This document shows positions 43,598 through 53,120 of a stretch of 62,120 nt of DNA, one piece after another (the stretch's first letter is position 1; each line of letters begins with the position of its first letter). The position numbers and the translations under genes are program-made. Under the pieces are notes generated by a model, which searched no databases, was not told where the DNA came from, and saw nothing but the letters and a program-made list of their open reading frames with translations. The stretch lies in contig CAKMJS010000047.1 in the NCBI GenBank assembly GCA_927405585.1, positions 1 through 62,120 of the forward strand, in the 5' to 3' direction. Origin of the DNA: an uncultured Desulfosporosinus sp. (GTDB taxonomy: Bacteria > Bacillota > Desulfitobacteriia > Desulfitobacteriales > Desulfitobacteriaceae).

Positions 43598-46168
43598 ATG
43601 GAAAAAAAGAGTGTTAAGCTTACGCGTCGACAATTTCTTAAAGTGTCAGCGGCAGCCGGGGTGTTAGTAGGAACCGCCGGTACAGCCTCATTTATTCATA
43701 AAGCAGAGGCCGCGCCCAAAGAGGTTGGACCGAATATCTCCTCAGTGCGCACGACCTGTTCTCCGAACTGCACCGGGGCCTGTGGGATGAAAGCCCTTGT
43801 CGAGGACGGTCAGATCAAGTCCATAATCCAAGCAGCAGATTATCCGGAACCAGAATACAATCCTCGTGGTTGCCTAAAAGGGCTTTCCATGACCAACCTA
43901 ATCTACGGTCCCGATCGCTTGAAGACCCCCCTGATCTTAAAAGGTAAGCCAGGCTCAGGCGATTTTAAAGAAGCTTCTTGGAACGAGTCGTTAGATTTCA
44001 CGGCAGGAAGATTAAAAGAAATCGCTGATAAATACGGTCCGGAATCGATCGGGGTGCTCTTCCAGGTAGGGGGAACCGGATACGTTCAGAAGGGGGCAGT
44101 GAGCAGACTAGCGACATTAGCAGGCTGGACTATGCATCATGCTTATGACCAAAATGGTGACTTGCCGATGTTTTGGCCAATGACCTTCGGGGTCCAGAGC
44201 GAAGAACTTGAACCTCGCGAATGGCTTAATACCCGTTATGTGATGGTCTTTGGTTCCAATATCTTGGCAACTCGGATTCCAGATGCTCATTTTCTCCTCG
44301 AGGCCAGGAATAACGGCGCTAAGATCATGGTTTTCGACCCTAACTTTAGCCCTACCGCAGCCAAAGCGGATGAATGGGTTCCGATTAAGGCGAGTAGCGA
44401 CGCAGCGGTTGGTTTAGGTATGGCGCGGGTACTCATTGAAGAGAAACTTTACGACTCAGAATTTATTAAAACCTTTACCGATCTACCGCTTCTCGTGCGT
44501 GTCGACAATGGCAAACGTTTAAAAGCTGATGAAGTTAAAAGTCTTGTTAAACCTGCGGATATTCCAGCTTATCGGGAAGCTTATGTGGCCTATAATGGTC
44601 AGTTCATCGCGGTACATCCAGAAAAACTCGATCTGCCTTCCGATGTCATGATCGAGGGTGATGTGGAAGTGTCCCTAAAAACGGGCGAAATTGTGAATGC
44701 CAAACCTGCCTTCCAACTTCTGAAAGAAAGCCTCGCAGATTACACCCCGGAAGAAGTCGAGAAACTAGCAGGCATACCAGCAGACGATTTGGTGCGTATT
44801 GCCCGTGAAATGGCCGGCAGCAAACCGCTGCACATCATCTATGGGGCTGGTAATTATCAGTGGTATCATGGCGATCTGAAGGGGCGAGCCTTAGCCTTAC
44901 TTCCTGTTTTGACCGGAAATATCGGCAAACCTGGTGCAGGGATTTCTACCTATGCCGGTCAGTACCGAATTCGCTTTAAAGTTGCAGAGTGGTGGGTTCC
45001 GGAAGGCAAAAAGCAAAACTGGCTTCCTTTTCTTTATGTCCTGCACGGTCCAACCAAAACCATGAAAGCGAAGTGGCCCACACATGGGATTAAAGCTCTC
45101 GTGATCGGGTGGGGAAATCCATTTGACCAGCATAATATGGCCAATAAACTCCGGGAAATGGTGGAACAAGAGGACTTGGAATTTGTCGTCACCACCGATT
45201 TCCAAATGACGACCACCTGCCAGTATAGCCATGCTGTCCTACCAGCTGTGTCTTGGTATGAAAAAACAGATCTTGTGGCCACTCCGGTTCATCCCTACCT
45301 ACAATTACAACAACCGGCTGTGAAACCGATTTATGAAGGGCAACCGGAGTTTTGGATTATAAGAGAACTTGCGAAGCGGCTGAATCCGGAGTTTGAAAAG
45401 TACTTCTATCCAGGACTTGAGCCGGATCAGGCGGCGCAGAAAGTCATCGAACTCCTGCTCAAAACCGGAGGACCTGAAGTCGAGGGTATTACCCTAGAAC
45501 AACTCCAAAAAGGTCCTGTCCGCTTAAAGTCCGATGTTCCAGGAGGGCGACAAATTCCCTTCTATGATCAAGTTCAACATAAGAAGCCGTTTCCGCCTGT
45601 CAGTTTGCCGGCCAAGCTCGAACAAACCGCTCAGTTTGTAAAAAGCGGGCGGATCGAGTTTTACAAAGACGAAGATATCATGCTGCAGATGGGCGAGGCA
45701 CTGCCGGTTCATAAACCGCCTTTTGAGGAAAGCGAGTTTGCCTTGAATCCTATGGCCAGAGAAAAGTATCAATTTAGCTATGTGACTCGCAATGCCATTT
45801 ACCGAGTACACTCAACGCATTCTAACAATGTTTGGATGAATGAACTCCAAGAAGGGAAGCCGAGAGTGTGGCTCAGCCCTAAGGATGGGCAAGAAAAGGG
45901 GATCAAAGAAGGGGATGCAGTAGAAATTTTCAATGATCGTGGAAAAGTCACGGCTTATGCGATTATTGATCCGGGCGTGGGGGTGAAGCAGGCGGTCTTC
46001 GAGCAGGGTTGGTGGAGCCGCTATACCAATGGAGAATCTTACAACACCCTAACGTATCCCTTCATTAAACCGACCCACGAAATATACTTCGTTCCCGGTA
46101 TGTGGGCCCCAAACACGGCCTGGAACGAATGCCTCTGTGATGTGAGAAAGGTGGGTGATGCTCTATGA
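43598..46168 (+). CDS. Tat-exported molybdopterin oxidoreductase, catalytic subunit
   Basis: An 856-residue DMSO-reductase-family enzyme. The N-terminus is a Tat signal (LTRRQFLKVSAAAGVLVGTA ending AEA). A [4Fe-4S] motif follows (TCSPNCTGACGM ... PRGCLKG). Molybdopterin-binding blocks include VMVFGSNILATRIPD, IIYGAGNYQWYHGDLKGRA and a C-terminal VWLSPKDGQEKGIKEGDAVEI. With the FeS and NrfD subunits it forms a complex acting outside the membrane as a terminal reductase (or dehydrogenase) linked to quinones. The substrate (S-, N- or As-oxide, polysulfide) is unclear. ATG behind GCGGAGGTG. Confidence 0.92.
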   Translation: MEKKSVKLTRRQFLKVSAAAGVLVGTAGTASFIHKAEAAPKEVGPNISSVRTTCSPNCTGACGMKALVEDGQIKSIIQAADYPEPEYNPRGCLKGLSMTNLIYGPDRLKTPLILKGKPGSGDFKEASWNESLDFTAGRLKEIADKYGPESIGVLFQVGGTGYVQKGAVSRLATLAGWTMHHAYDQNGDLPMFWPMTFGVQSEELEPREWLNTRYVMVFGSNILATRIPDAHFLLEARNNGAKIMVFDPNFSPTAAKADEWVPIKASSDAAVGLGMARVLIEEKLYDSEFIKTFTDLPLLVRVDNGKRLKADEVKSLVKPADIPAYREAYVAYNGQFIAVHPEKLDLPSDVMIEGDVEVSLKTGEIVNAKPAFQLLKESLADYTPEEVEKLAGIPADDLVRIAREMAGSKPLHIIYGAGNYQWYHGDLKGRALALLPVLTGNIGKPGAGISTYAGQYRIRFKVAEWWVPEGKKQNWLPFLYVLHGPTKTMKAKWPTHGIKALVIGWGNPFDQHNMANKLREMVEQEDLEFVVTTDFQMTTTCQYSHAVLPAVSWYEKTDLVATPVHPYLQLQQPAVKPIYEGQPEFWIIRELAKRLNPEFEKYFYPGLEPDQAAQKVIELLLKTGGPEVEGITLEQLQKGPVRLKSDVPGGRQIPFYDQVQHKKPFPPVSLPAKLEQTAQFVKSGRIEFYKDEDIMLQMGEALPVHKPPFEESEFALNPMAREKYQFSYVTRNAIYRVHSTHSNNVWMNELQEGKPRVWLSPKDGQEKGIKEGDAVEIFNDRGKVTAYAIIDPGVGVKQAVFEQGWWSRYTNGESYNTLTYPFIKPTHEIYFVPGMWAPNTAWNECLCDVRKVGDAL

Positions 46169-46863
46169 GACTAGGAATGGTTATAGACCTTGATCGGTGC
46201 ATTGGTTGCCGTTCCTGTGCAGTAGCCTGTAAATCCCATAATGCGCAACCGCCTGGGACCTGGTGGAATAGGGTGTTTACTCCGGGGAGTTCCTTTCATC
46301 AGGCTGCCGTCGGCAAAGATGGCGGTTTGCAAATGGAAGCACTGCCAGTCTCTTGTCAAATGTGCGATAATGCGCCCTGCCAAAAGGTTTGTCCGACTGG
46401 CGCCACTTATACTGATGAACGAGGTGTGGTCTTAATTGACTACGAACGCTGTATCGGCTGTCGCTACTGTATGGCAGCCTGTCCCTACGGAGTTCGTCAA
46501 TTTAACTGGGAAGATGCCAAAGAGGTTAAGGCACGGGTCGGCTACGAAGCGGGGTATGAGTATGGATACCCTGTTGACTTCCGAGATAAGGATGGAAGAT
46601 TAGTTTTCACACCGAATCGGCCAGCAGGTGTTGTTGAAAAGTGTACCTTCTGTGCGCAGTACCTCGCAGAAGGAGAACTACCGGCCTGTATTAGAGGTTG
46701 TCCAGGAAAGGTTCGAACGTTTGGAGATCTTGATGATCCAAATTCCGAAGTCAGTAAACTAATTCGAAAACGGCAAACAGTTCGCTTGAAGGAAGAACTG
46801 GGTACCTCGCCCAAAGTCTACTATATAGCGCCTGCTAAACCGATACGCCTGGAGGTGGATTGA
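46165..46863 (+). CDS. Four-cluster Fe-S subunit of the molybdoenzyme (DmsB/PhsB-like)
   Basis: A 232-residue ferredoxin-like subunit with four Cys groups: CIGCRSCAVACK, CQMCDNAPCQKVCP, CIGCRYCMAACPYG and CTFCAQYLAEGELPACIRGCPG, the set that carries electrons between the Mo site and the membrane anchor. It overlaps the catalytic gene by 4 bp (ATGA). Confidence 0.93.
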   Translation: MRLGMVIDLDRCIGCRSCAVACKSHNAQPPGTWWNRVFTPGSSFHQAAVGKDGGLQMEALPVSCQMCDNAPCQKVCPTGATYTDERGVVLIDYERCIGCRYCMAACPYGVRQFNWEDAKEVKARVGYEAGYEYGYPVDFRDKDGRLVFTPNRPAGVVEKCTFCAQYLAEGELPACIRGCPGKVRTFGDLDDPNSEVSKLIRKRQTVRLKEELGTSPKVYYIAPAKPIRLEVD

Positions 46864-46864
46864 C

Positions 46865-48139
46865 GTGAAAAAAAGTAATGCCTTGTTAGGCCTAGCGGGT
46901 GCCATAATTCTAATCAGTTTAATCGCTTGGGGATATCAAGTGAATAATGGCTTAATCGTCACAAATATGAGAAATCCTTTTAGTTGGGGCTTATATATTG
47001 CGACCTTTGCTTTTTTTGTAGGAGTAGCGGCTGGAGGGTTGATTGTTTCCTCTTCTGTCTATCTCTTTAATATTGAAGTACTCAAGCCATTTACGCGCAT
47101 TGCATCCCTTTCAGCGTTTGCTAGTATTCTAGGAGCCGGAGCCATGATTCTCCCGGATATGGGCCGGGTCGAGAGGGTTTGGAAGGTTTTTCTGCATCCA
47201 AATTTTCAATCCCCGCTGGTTTGGGATGTCGTCGTGATCACGGCTTACCTGATCATCACGTTCTTAAGCGTTTATGTTCAGCTTTTGCCCGATTGGAAGA
47301 AGGAAGGGCACGGTTTCTTGAATGGATGGACAAGAAAACGCTCCCAAGAGGATATAAACTCCTTCTCTAAAAAATGGTCTAAACGCGTTGCGCTGGTTGG
47401 ATTGCCCGTGGCCATCTTGATTCACACAGTGACGGCCTTGATCTTTGCAACCCAGGCCTCTAGAGGGTGGTGGAACACGGCGGCGTTGCCCCCAGACTTT
47501 GTCTCCGTGGCAGTCGCCTCTGGAACAGCCCTTGTCCTCGTGATTTCTCTACTCGCAGTGGGAAAAGAACAGTTCGAAGAGTATCGAGGAGCGTTTCGTA
47601 CAATGGCCTTGATTGTAGCCGGCTCCCTAGTTATTCACTTTTTCTTCCTCTCAGTTGACCTTATTGTCCATGGCTGGTGGGGAAACTCCGAAGCTGAGGA
47701 AATCCATGCCCTTATCTTCGGTCGCTATGGTTTTCTCTATGGCCTAGAAATACTACTACCAGCCTTTACGATGATTTTCTTCTTCACCGAGAAAGGGAGA
47801 AGTAGTTTTAAGGCTCTGATGATCGGAAGTGTACTGCTATTTATCGGGGTTTTTGCCCACCGAATGATGCTGATGTTCCCAGCCTTTAATGTGATCCCGC
47901 TGTCTTTATCCCTTTCGGGGGCCGGAATTGAAAGTTGGGCCTATCCAGTCGCTTTGGGGCAACTGCGAGAAGGCCTGCCAGTCTTTGTCAGCTCGTGGGA
48001 TTACTCGCCAACGCTAGTGGAGTACGCTGTGGCATTGTTGCCGTTCGGTCAAGTACTCTTCGTTGTGACTGGAGCGATGAAAATGTATAATTTTCTACCG
48101 CAGAAGCGCATTGAGAGTCCACCTACTAATGAGAAATGA
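46865..48139 (+). CDS. NrfD/PsrC-type membrane anchor subunit
   Basis: A 424-residue protein with about nine to ten membrane helices (MRNPFSWGLYIATFAFFVG opening; ASRGWWNTAALPPDFVSVA, typical of NrfD-like subunits). It binds menaquinol and links the Fe-S subunit to the membrane. GTG behind GGAGGTGG, two bases after the Fe-S gene. No TorD-like chaperone gene follows in the window. Confidence 0.9.
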   Translation: MKKSNALLGLAGAIILISLIAWGYQVNNGLIVTNMRNPFSWGLYIATFAFFVGVAAGGLIVSSSVYLFNIEVLKPFTRIASLSAFASILGAGAMILPDMGRVERVWKVFLHPNFQSPLVWDVVVITAYLIITFLSVYVQLLPDWKKEGHGFLNGWTRKRSQEDINSFSKKWSKRVALVGLPVAILIHTVTALIFATQASRGWWNTAALPPDFVSVAVASGTALVLVISLLAVGKEQFEEYRGAFRTMALIVAGSLVIHFFFLSVDLIVHGWWGNSEAEEIHALIFGRYGFLYGLEILLPAFTMIFFFTEKGRSSFKALMIGSVLLFIGVFAHRMMLMFPAFNVIPLSLSLSGAGIESWAYPVALGQLREGLPVFVSSWDYSPTLVEYAVALLPFGQVLFVVTGAMKMYNFLPQKRIESPPTNEK

Positions 48140-48171
48140 TATTATCCCTCTCTATACTTGGCTTATTGAAA

Positions 48172-48605
48172 TCATGGAACAATTTCAAAAACAGTACCTT
48201 GGTTAAAATCAGTCACTTTCATAGAGCCATAAACCCCTAAATATAGTCTGGTTTGGTCCAGATTCGTTCCCAAACTAACATAAAAGGCTGATTGAGACCC
48301 AAAATTATAATCGGTTTCAATAACACTAAAATCATTTAGTTTACAATCTGTTCTTACCCTGGTATAAGCTAAAACCCCTCTAACTGGAGGTAGGGATTTA
48401 TCATCCCGAGCTAGATCGGTAAACACAACGCTTCCAGAGAGCAGTCTCTTATTATCGAAGTAGGAAAAGCACCTTCCCACCCTCGCCAGCCAAAGTTAAT
48501 AAATCCTTCTTGGTCAGGTTCAGCTTTCATTACAGAAGCATGAATAAGCTGAGTAACCGGTATTGCTTTATAATGAACAAATGAAAAAATTGACTCCATA
48601 ACAAC
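48172..48605 (-). pseudogene. Sugar dehydrogenase-like (PQQ-type beta-propeller) gene, broken
   Basis: Two overlapping - strand frames give consecutive pieces: EGFINFGWRGWEGAFPTSI, then a frameshift near 48440, then FDNKRLLSGSVVFTD ... YVSLGTNLDQTRLYLGVYGS and TDFNQGTVFEIVP. They resemble the C-terminal blades of PQQ-dependent sugar dehydrogenase-like proteins. The N-terminal two thirds is missing. Confidence 0.6.
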
Positions 48606-48840
48606 TGGTTGTCGGCTTCTGATAAGATAAATGAGCAATATAAGGATGTGTCTTTTCACAATTGTAATCGCTTTAGTAATAACTACAGTAATTATAAAGA
48701 TTCTTATGAATGTTACAAATCATTTTGGTACTCACTCGGGAAATGCATTATGCCAGAAATGGCTGGAACGGTCGTCTGCCTTGGATTATATTTTTTTAGA
48801 TATTAGAAAAAACTATGGTAACTTGAAGGGAGTTGTCACA

Positions 48841-49164
48841 GTGAGCAGTATCATTCCTGTCGTAGATAAACTCGAAATAGTAAAGTCCAATATTAAAGAG
48901 ATCGATGAACTAGTGAAATCACACATAGAGAGCCTTTCATACCCTATGGATTCATGGCTTGAAGACAGGTTGCTTGAATCTGACATATACAATCTTATGT
49001 TTGAAAGTAACTGTATCGGATATGCAGGACTGATTAAGGATACATTGCAGTTTTTTTATGTTAGGAAAGACTGTTTCAGGTATGCACCAGTTATACTTGA
49101 GAAGATTGTATCGGAAAAAGCAATAAAGCGAGTGTACAGGAAGCCTTTGTCAGGTCGTTTTTAG
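48841..49164 (+). CDS. Small protein resembling the start of a GNAT/stress protein, possibly truncated
   Basis: From GTG 48841 (behind AAGGGAG) a 107-residue protein reads KSNIKEIDELVKSHIESLSY, then DSWLEDRLLESDIYNLMFES and CIGYAGLIKD, like the N-terminal half of a GNAT-type acetyltransferase family. It stops inside a terminator hairpin and has no acetyl-CoA-binding part, so it is probably truncated. A longer frame from ATG 48631 would add a membrane helix, but has no good ribosome site. Confidence 0.4.
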   Translation: MSSIIPVVDKLEIVKSNIKEIDELVKSHIESLSYPMDSWLEDRLLESDIYNLMFESNCIGYAGLIKDTLQFFYVRKDCFRYAPVILEKIVSEKAIKRVYRKPLSGRF

Positions 49165-49172
49165 ACGGCCTG
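49151..49172 (+). terminator. Terminator overlapping the stop codon
   Basis: CAGGTCGTT pairs with GACGGCCTG (with G-U pairs) across the TAG stop; a T-rich stretch follows 13 bases on. Confidence 0.5.
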
Positions 49173-49460
49173 GCCTTTCTAATTTTTCGGATTATAATTG
49201 TTATCTTGGAGGAAATGAAACAAAAGGGTGGAAAGTATTTAGATGTGAATTTGTGTATAAATTGGATAATGAAAACGCCAATCGTCACTTACTGTCAAAT
49301 TGGTTAAAAACGAGGAATTGGTTTATAAATAAGTGCACTTAATGTAAGTTGTATCGAACCCAAAAGGGGATTTAATTAACAGGAATCATGAACACCTTGT
49401 GTCTAGAAGCACTAATGAAAGATATGGTAGAACATGAATTTAATAAGGTGGAACAATGTG

Positions 49461-49535
49461 ATGAAATTAGAAACTAAACGATTAGATTTATTACCTTTAC
49501 AAGCACCTCCTTACATTTTAAAAATTGAAGCGTAG
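49461..49535 (+). pseudogene. N-terminal fragment of a GNAT acetyltransferase
   Basis: Twenty-four codons reading KLETKRLDLLPLQAPPYILK, the usual first strand of GNAT acetyltransferases, then a TAG. Nothing else of the gene remains. The surrounding 49,173-49,635 shows no other feature beyond decayed sequence. Confidence 0.5.
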
Positions 49536-49635
49536 GGTAAGGGTGAGTACACCATACAATGAGGTGGTTAAACATGATAAAGAGAAGAGCAATATATCCT
49601 GTATAGAAAATCTATTCGCAAAAGGGGATCATGAA

Positions 49636-50136
49636 ATGAGCTTGAAGAAATATTTACTATCTATTTTAACGGTAATTTCGATTATTGTAATTGCAACAGG
49701 ATGTAGCGAAAAAACGTTTGCAACGAATGAGATTAATCCAATTGAAAAGAATAAGATCAATGCAGTTAGAATTTCTAGGACTAATCTTCAGAAAGAATTT
49801 ATCGAAAAAGACCTTATTGCTAAAATCGTCGATGATCTAAACAATGTGACAGTTAATAAGCTTAGTTCTAAGGAAGATAATAGCGTTATGGATAATGGGA
49901 ATGTACTTAAGAAAGACACAACGGCAACCTTAGAACTTTTAAATGTTATAAAGGGGGATGCAATATCTTTTGCCTTCCTGCTTTCGGATCGTGAATTGTA
50001 CTTATGTGATGTTAAGTCCATGCAAAGTGGTAAGCGTACTGTTTCGTATTTAAGCAGTAATGACGAAAAAACATTAAAAGCTGTAAAGAAACTGTATTCA
50101 TTACTTAACGCAACTGCGGACGCGGTTAATCAGTGA
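49636..50136 (+). CDS. Small secreted lipoprotein, function unknown
   Basis: A 166-residue protein with a lipoprotein signal (KKYLLSILTVISIIVIATGC). The mature part is hydrophilic; blocks INAVRISRTNLQKEF and DRELYLCDVKSMQSGKRTVS suggest a small beta-rich domain like those seen in Firmicute surface lipoproteins. The ATG at 49636 behind AAGGGG is chosen over an in-frame TTG at 49525 because only it starts a signal peptide. No partner gene is evident. Confidence 0.65.
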   Translation: MSLKKYLLSILTVISIIVIATGCSEKTFATNEINPIEKNKINAVRISRTNLQKEFIEKDLIAKIVDDLNNVTVNKLSSKEDNSVMDNGNVLKKDTTATLELLNVIKGDAISFAFLLSDRELYLCDVKSMQSGKRTVSYLSSNDEKTLKAVKKLYSLLNATADAVNQ

Positions 50137-50303
50137 GACGTCACTCATCCGTAAAAAATGGTCGTGATATGTCGAGATAATCGGCATAAATCCTTAATCA
50201 AAAGCACTATGCCTATCCTGCGATCGATGCTTTACCTCTCTAATACATGAACGCCAGATATCATTGTAATGTGGAACGTGTTTATTAGGAGTAATTAACT
50301 GTA

Positions 50304-50328
50304 AAAGCGACCAATAAGGTCGCTTTCG
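50304..50328. terminator. Bidirectional terminator between lipoprotein and azlD
   Basis: AAAGCGACC pairs perfectly with GGTCGCTTT around AATAA; A- and T-rich on both sides. Confidence 0.75.
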
Positions 50329-50359
50329 TTGTTGTAGGGCATATGAAGAAAGGTTTTAT

Positions 50360-50677
50360 CTAAAATAACTTTAGGATAAACATAATTGACATTCCGATAC
50401 CCAAGGTGGCAATAATATTACGGCTCTTATAAGCCACAAAAGCAGCAACAATGCCCGCAATTAGGTAGTGATTGTTTAAACTAATATCCAAGTATCCCTT
50501 GGGCAAAAGTAATGATGGTACGATTAAGGCTGTCAATATGGAAACTGGGACATATTTTAACCATCGGTTTAACCAAGTTGGTACCCCTATGAACCGGAAC
50601 AAGGCTAGAGCTCCGATTCTGGTAAAATAAGTTACTAAGGCCATCCCCAGTATGATATAGAATACTTCATTACGCAT
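50360..50677 (-). CDS. azlD: AzlD-type branched-chain amino acid exporter small subunit
   Basis: A 105-residue protein with about four membrane helices, with the AzlD pattern (TYFTRIGALALFRFIGVP, WLKYVPVSILTALIVPSLLLP). It forms an exporter with AzlC. Its ATG lies inside the end of azlC (8-bp overlap), so the two are coupled. Confidence 0.88.
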   Translation of the reverse strand: MRNEVFYIILGMALVTYFTRIGALALFRFIGVPTWLNRWLKYVPVSILTALIVPSLLLPKGYLDISLNNHYLIAGIVAAFVAYKSRNIIATLGIGMSIMFILKLF

Positions 50678-51389
50678 GTTCGCTAGCCCCCTCTAATAAG
50701 CCACCTATTAAACTGGCTGTTAGGCAGGCGATAACAATATACCACTTACCGGGTAAATACAGGGCGGCAACCACCGAAACCACTGCAGCCATACCGAATA
50801 CAATTAGAGATTTGCGTTCTGCCAAAAGCGGTATCAGCAATACCAGAAACGTTGCCGGCATTGCAAAATCAAGCCCCCAAGTTAAGGGGTCGGATATGTA
50901 GCTGCCTAAAACTACCCCGACTACAGTAGCCAAAACCCAAACTAAATAAAGCACAGTACTCACAGTCAATTGATAGAGCACACTGTAATTGGCCTTGTGA
51001 ATTCGGCTAATGGTCATGGCATAGGCTTCATCCGTCAAAAAGAATGCCAGGAATGCTTGGAGTGGAAACGGTAGTCTAATCATATAAGTTGCCATGGATG
51101 ATCCCAGAATCAAGTGACGCAAGTTAACCAGTAAGGTAGTAAGAATAATAATTCCCCAGCCCATACCTGCGCCCAGCATGGTAATGCCAATGAACTGTGA
51201 CGCACCAGCAAAAACCAAAACAGACATTAGAATAGTTTCTAATCCTGACATGTTTGCTGTAAGCCCCATTATCCCGCAGGTGATACCAAAGGGCACTACT
51301 CCAATCACCACTGGAGTGCACTCGCGGAGTGCCACCCATGCTTCTTCCTCTAGTTCTTTCTTATCTGAGAGGAGATTTGCTAGCTTCAT
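50670..51389 (-). CDS. azlC: AzlC-type branched-chain amino acid exporter large subunit
   Basis: A 239-residue inner-membrane protein: ALRECTPVVIGVVPFGITCGI, NMSGLETILMSVLVFAGASQ, FLTDEAYAMT and GLDFAMPATFLVLLIPLL are typical of AzlC. It exports branched-chain or related amino acids. The divergent MocR gene next to it, with a palindrome between them, suggests control by that protein. Confidence 0.9.
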   Translation of the reverse strand: MKLANLLSDKKELEEEAWVALRECTPVVIGVVPFGITCGIMGLTANMSGLETILMSVLVFAGASQFIGITMLGAGMGWGIIILTTLLVNLRHLILGSSMATYMIRLPFPLQAFLAFFLTDEAYAMTISRIHKANYSVLYQLTVSTVLYLVWVLATVVGVVLGSYISDPLTWGLDFAMPATFLVLLIPLLAERKSLIVFGMAAVVSVVAALYLPGKWYIVIACLTASLIGGLLEGASEHA

Positions 51390-51442
51390 GATTAATCCAC
51401 CTACCTCTAATATTTCTTAAATCTTAACGAGTAGGAGGGACA

Positions 51443-51484
51443 TTGTAAATATCCAATTATGCTTATATAATAAGAATTGGATAT
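51443..51484 (+). promoter_or_regulatory. SigA promoter with flanking operator palindrome
   Basis: TTGTAA (51443-51448), 17 bp, TATAAT (51466-51471). The -10 is framed by ATATCCAATT (51449-51458) and AATTGGATAT (51475-51484), perfect 10-bp inverted arms 26 bp apart. A regulator bound there, probably the MocR protein itself, would block or bend this promoter and could also govern azlCD on the other strand. Confidence 0.7.
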
Positions 51485-51504
51485 AAAATAAGGAGGAATG
51501 CTAA

Positions 51505-53016
51505 ATGGACATATCCAAACATCTGAATAGTGCAGAGTTGGATACCTTGAGTAAGCAACCGCTCTATCTGCAAATTGCCTTACTTATTGCTGACAAAATC
51601 CATAAGCAAATCCTGCTTTCAGGCACTAAGCTGCCCCCTGAGCGGGAATTAGCTGACCTCTTTGCTGTAAGCCGAACAACTGCAATCAATGCCTATCGCA
51701 AGTTGGAGCAACAAGGTTTGGTATGGACAAAAGGGGGGAGCGGGACTTATGTAGCACAAGAACATGATGTTGAGTCCCAATCCGAAGTTCCCTGGCCCCA
51801 ACTCTTTACCTCCTACCCTCAAAACCCGTCGGCATCTATCTTAAGGGATATGCTTTCTACTCCTGCGCCAGGAACTATATCTCTGGCTGCAGGCATGCCG
51901 GATCCGGCCCTTTATCCCTTGAAGACCTTTACCGAGTTGTTTAACCGCAATATTGGTAGGGCTGCCCCAAGTGATTTTGGCCATATCGCTATAGAAGGTT
52001 ATAACCCGTTGAGAAGGGCAATTGCCGCAATGTTGAGCGAGAAGGGCATACCGGTTTCGACGGAGAACATACTCACTCTCTCGGGGTCCCAACAAGGCCT
52101 ATATTTACTTAGTAAAGTCTTATTAGAGCCAGGCGACTATGTTGTGATGGAAGCGCCAACGTTTATTGGTGCTATTCAGGTTTTCCAAGCTGCAAGGGCG
52201 AAGATTTTAAGCCTTCCTTGCTCAGGAAAATTATCATTTGAGCTGCTGGAGGACTTTATAATTCGCTACCGGCCAAAATTGTTATATATGATACCGACTT
52301 ATCAAAACCCGACCGGCAGGGTGATGCCTGCACAAGAGCGTCACGATTTGATAAAACTAGCAAAACGTCATCGGCTAGTGATCGTTGAAGATGATCCTTA
52401 TAGCGATTTGTGCTATGGCGAACTGCCCCCGCAGTCTCTTAAAGCTTTAGACTCCTACGGAGGAGTAGTTTATCTGGGGACTTTCTCGAAAATTCTATTC
52501 CCAGGTTTACGTACTGGCTATCTTGTCGGTCCGCCTGTTTTAATCAATCGGCTTGCCCTGGAAAAACAATTTATTGATTTGCATTCCAACAACATAGCCC
52601 AATGGCTGGTGACGATGTTCTTAAATGAAGGAATGCTTGCAGAGCATCTGACCACGGTGCGGAGGGAATATAAAAAACGCCGGGACATGATGGCTAAAGC
52701 TCTCCAGCGTTTGTGTGCGAACGATATTGAATTTAACGTACCCGAGGGAGGATTTTACTTTTGGTGTAAGTTAAAACAAGCGGGCACTTCCCAGCGACTC
52801 CTCCAAGAAGCTGCAAAAAACCGAATTTCCTTTGTGCCTGGCGAAGCTTTCCATACAGTGCCCACCCTTGATAAAGAGTTTCGCCTCTGTTTTACGTCCC
52901 ACAATGAAGCAGTTTTGCTTGAAGGCGTAAAACGCTTGGCCAAAACCTTGACACAAAGAACAAAAAAGAATAAGGATAACGATGTACCGCCTTGTTCGGT
53001 ATGGCCGATTATTTAA
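51505..53016 (+). CDS. MocR-family regulator (GntR HTH plus aminotransferase domain)
   Basis: A 503-residue fusion. Residues 20-95 are a GntR winged helix (KLPPERELADLFAVSRTTAINAYRKLEQQG). Residues 130 on are a class I aminotransferase fold with SGSQQGLYLLSK, PTYQNPTGRVMPAQER and the PLP lysine in GTFSKILFPGLRTGYLVGP. It likely binds PLP plus an amino acid and regulates the divergent azlCD exporter and itself. An enzymatic aminotransferase role is less likely given the HTH. ATG behind AAGGAGG. Confidence 0.9.
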   Translation: MDISKHLNSAELDTLSKQPLYLQIALLIADKIHKQILLSGTKLPPERELADLFAVSRTTAINAYRKLEQQGLVWTKGGSGTYVAQEHDVESQSEVPWPQLFTSYPQNPSASILRDMLSTPAPGTISLAAGMPDPALYPLKTFTELFNRNIGRAAPSDFGHIAIEGYNPLRRAIAAMLSEKGIPVSTENILTLSGSQQGLYLLSKVLLEPGDYVVMEAPTFIGAIQVFQAARAKILSLPCSGKLSFELLEDFIIRYRPKLLYMIPTYQNPTGRVMPAQERHDLIKLAKRHRLVIVEDDPYSDLCYGELPPQSLKALDSYGGVVYLGTFSKILFPGLRTGYLVGPPVLINRLALEKQFIDLHSNNIAQWLVTMFLNEGMLAEHLTTVRREYKKRRDMMAKALQRLCANDIEFNVPEGGFYFWCKLKQAGTSQRLLQEAAKNRISFVPGEAFHTVPTLDKEFRLCFTSHNEAVLLEGVKRLAKTLTQRTKKNKDNDVPPCSVWPII

Positions 53017-53120
53017 CCGTTACGATATATTACTATTACCACTTAATGCACATAAATAATATGAAAAGAGTCTGAACTTTTTACTAGACGTAGGATGAGC
53101 ATATCGCTTTAAAGTTCTTA

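Noticed and set aside
48609-48806. A 65-codon + strand open frame overlapping the small GNAT-like gene
   Set aside because: Out of frame with the better-supported frame, low complexity (many Asn, Tyr, Ser), no ribosome site.
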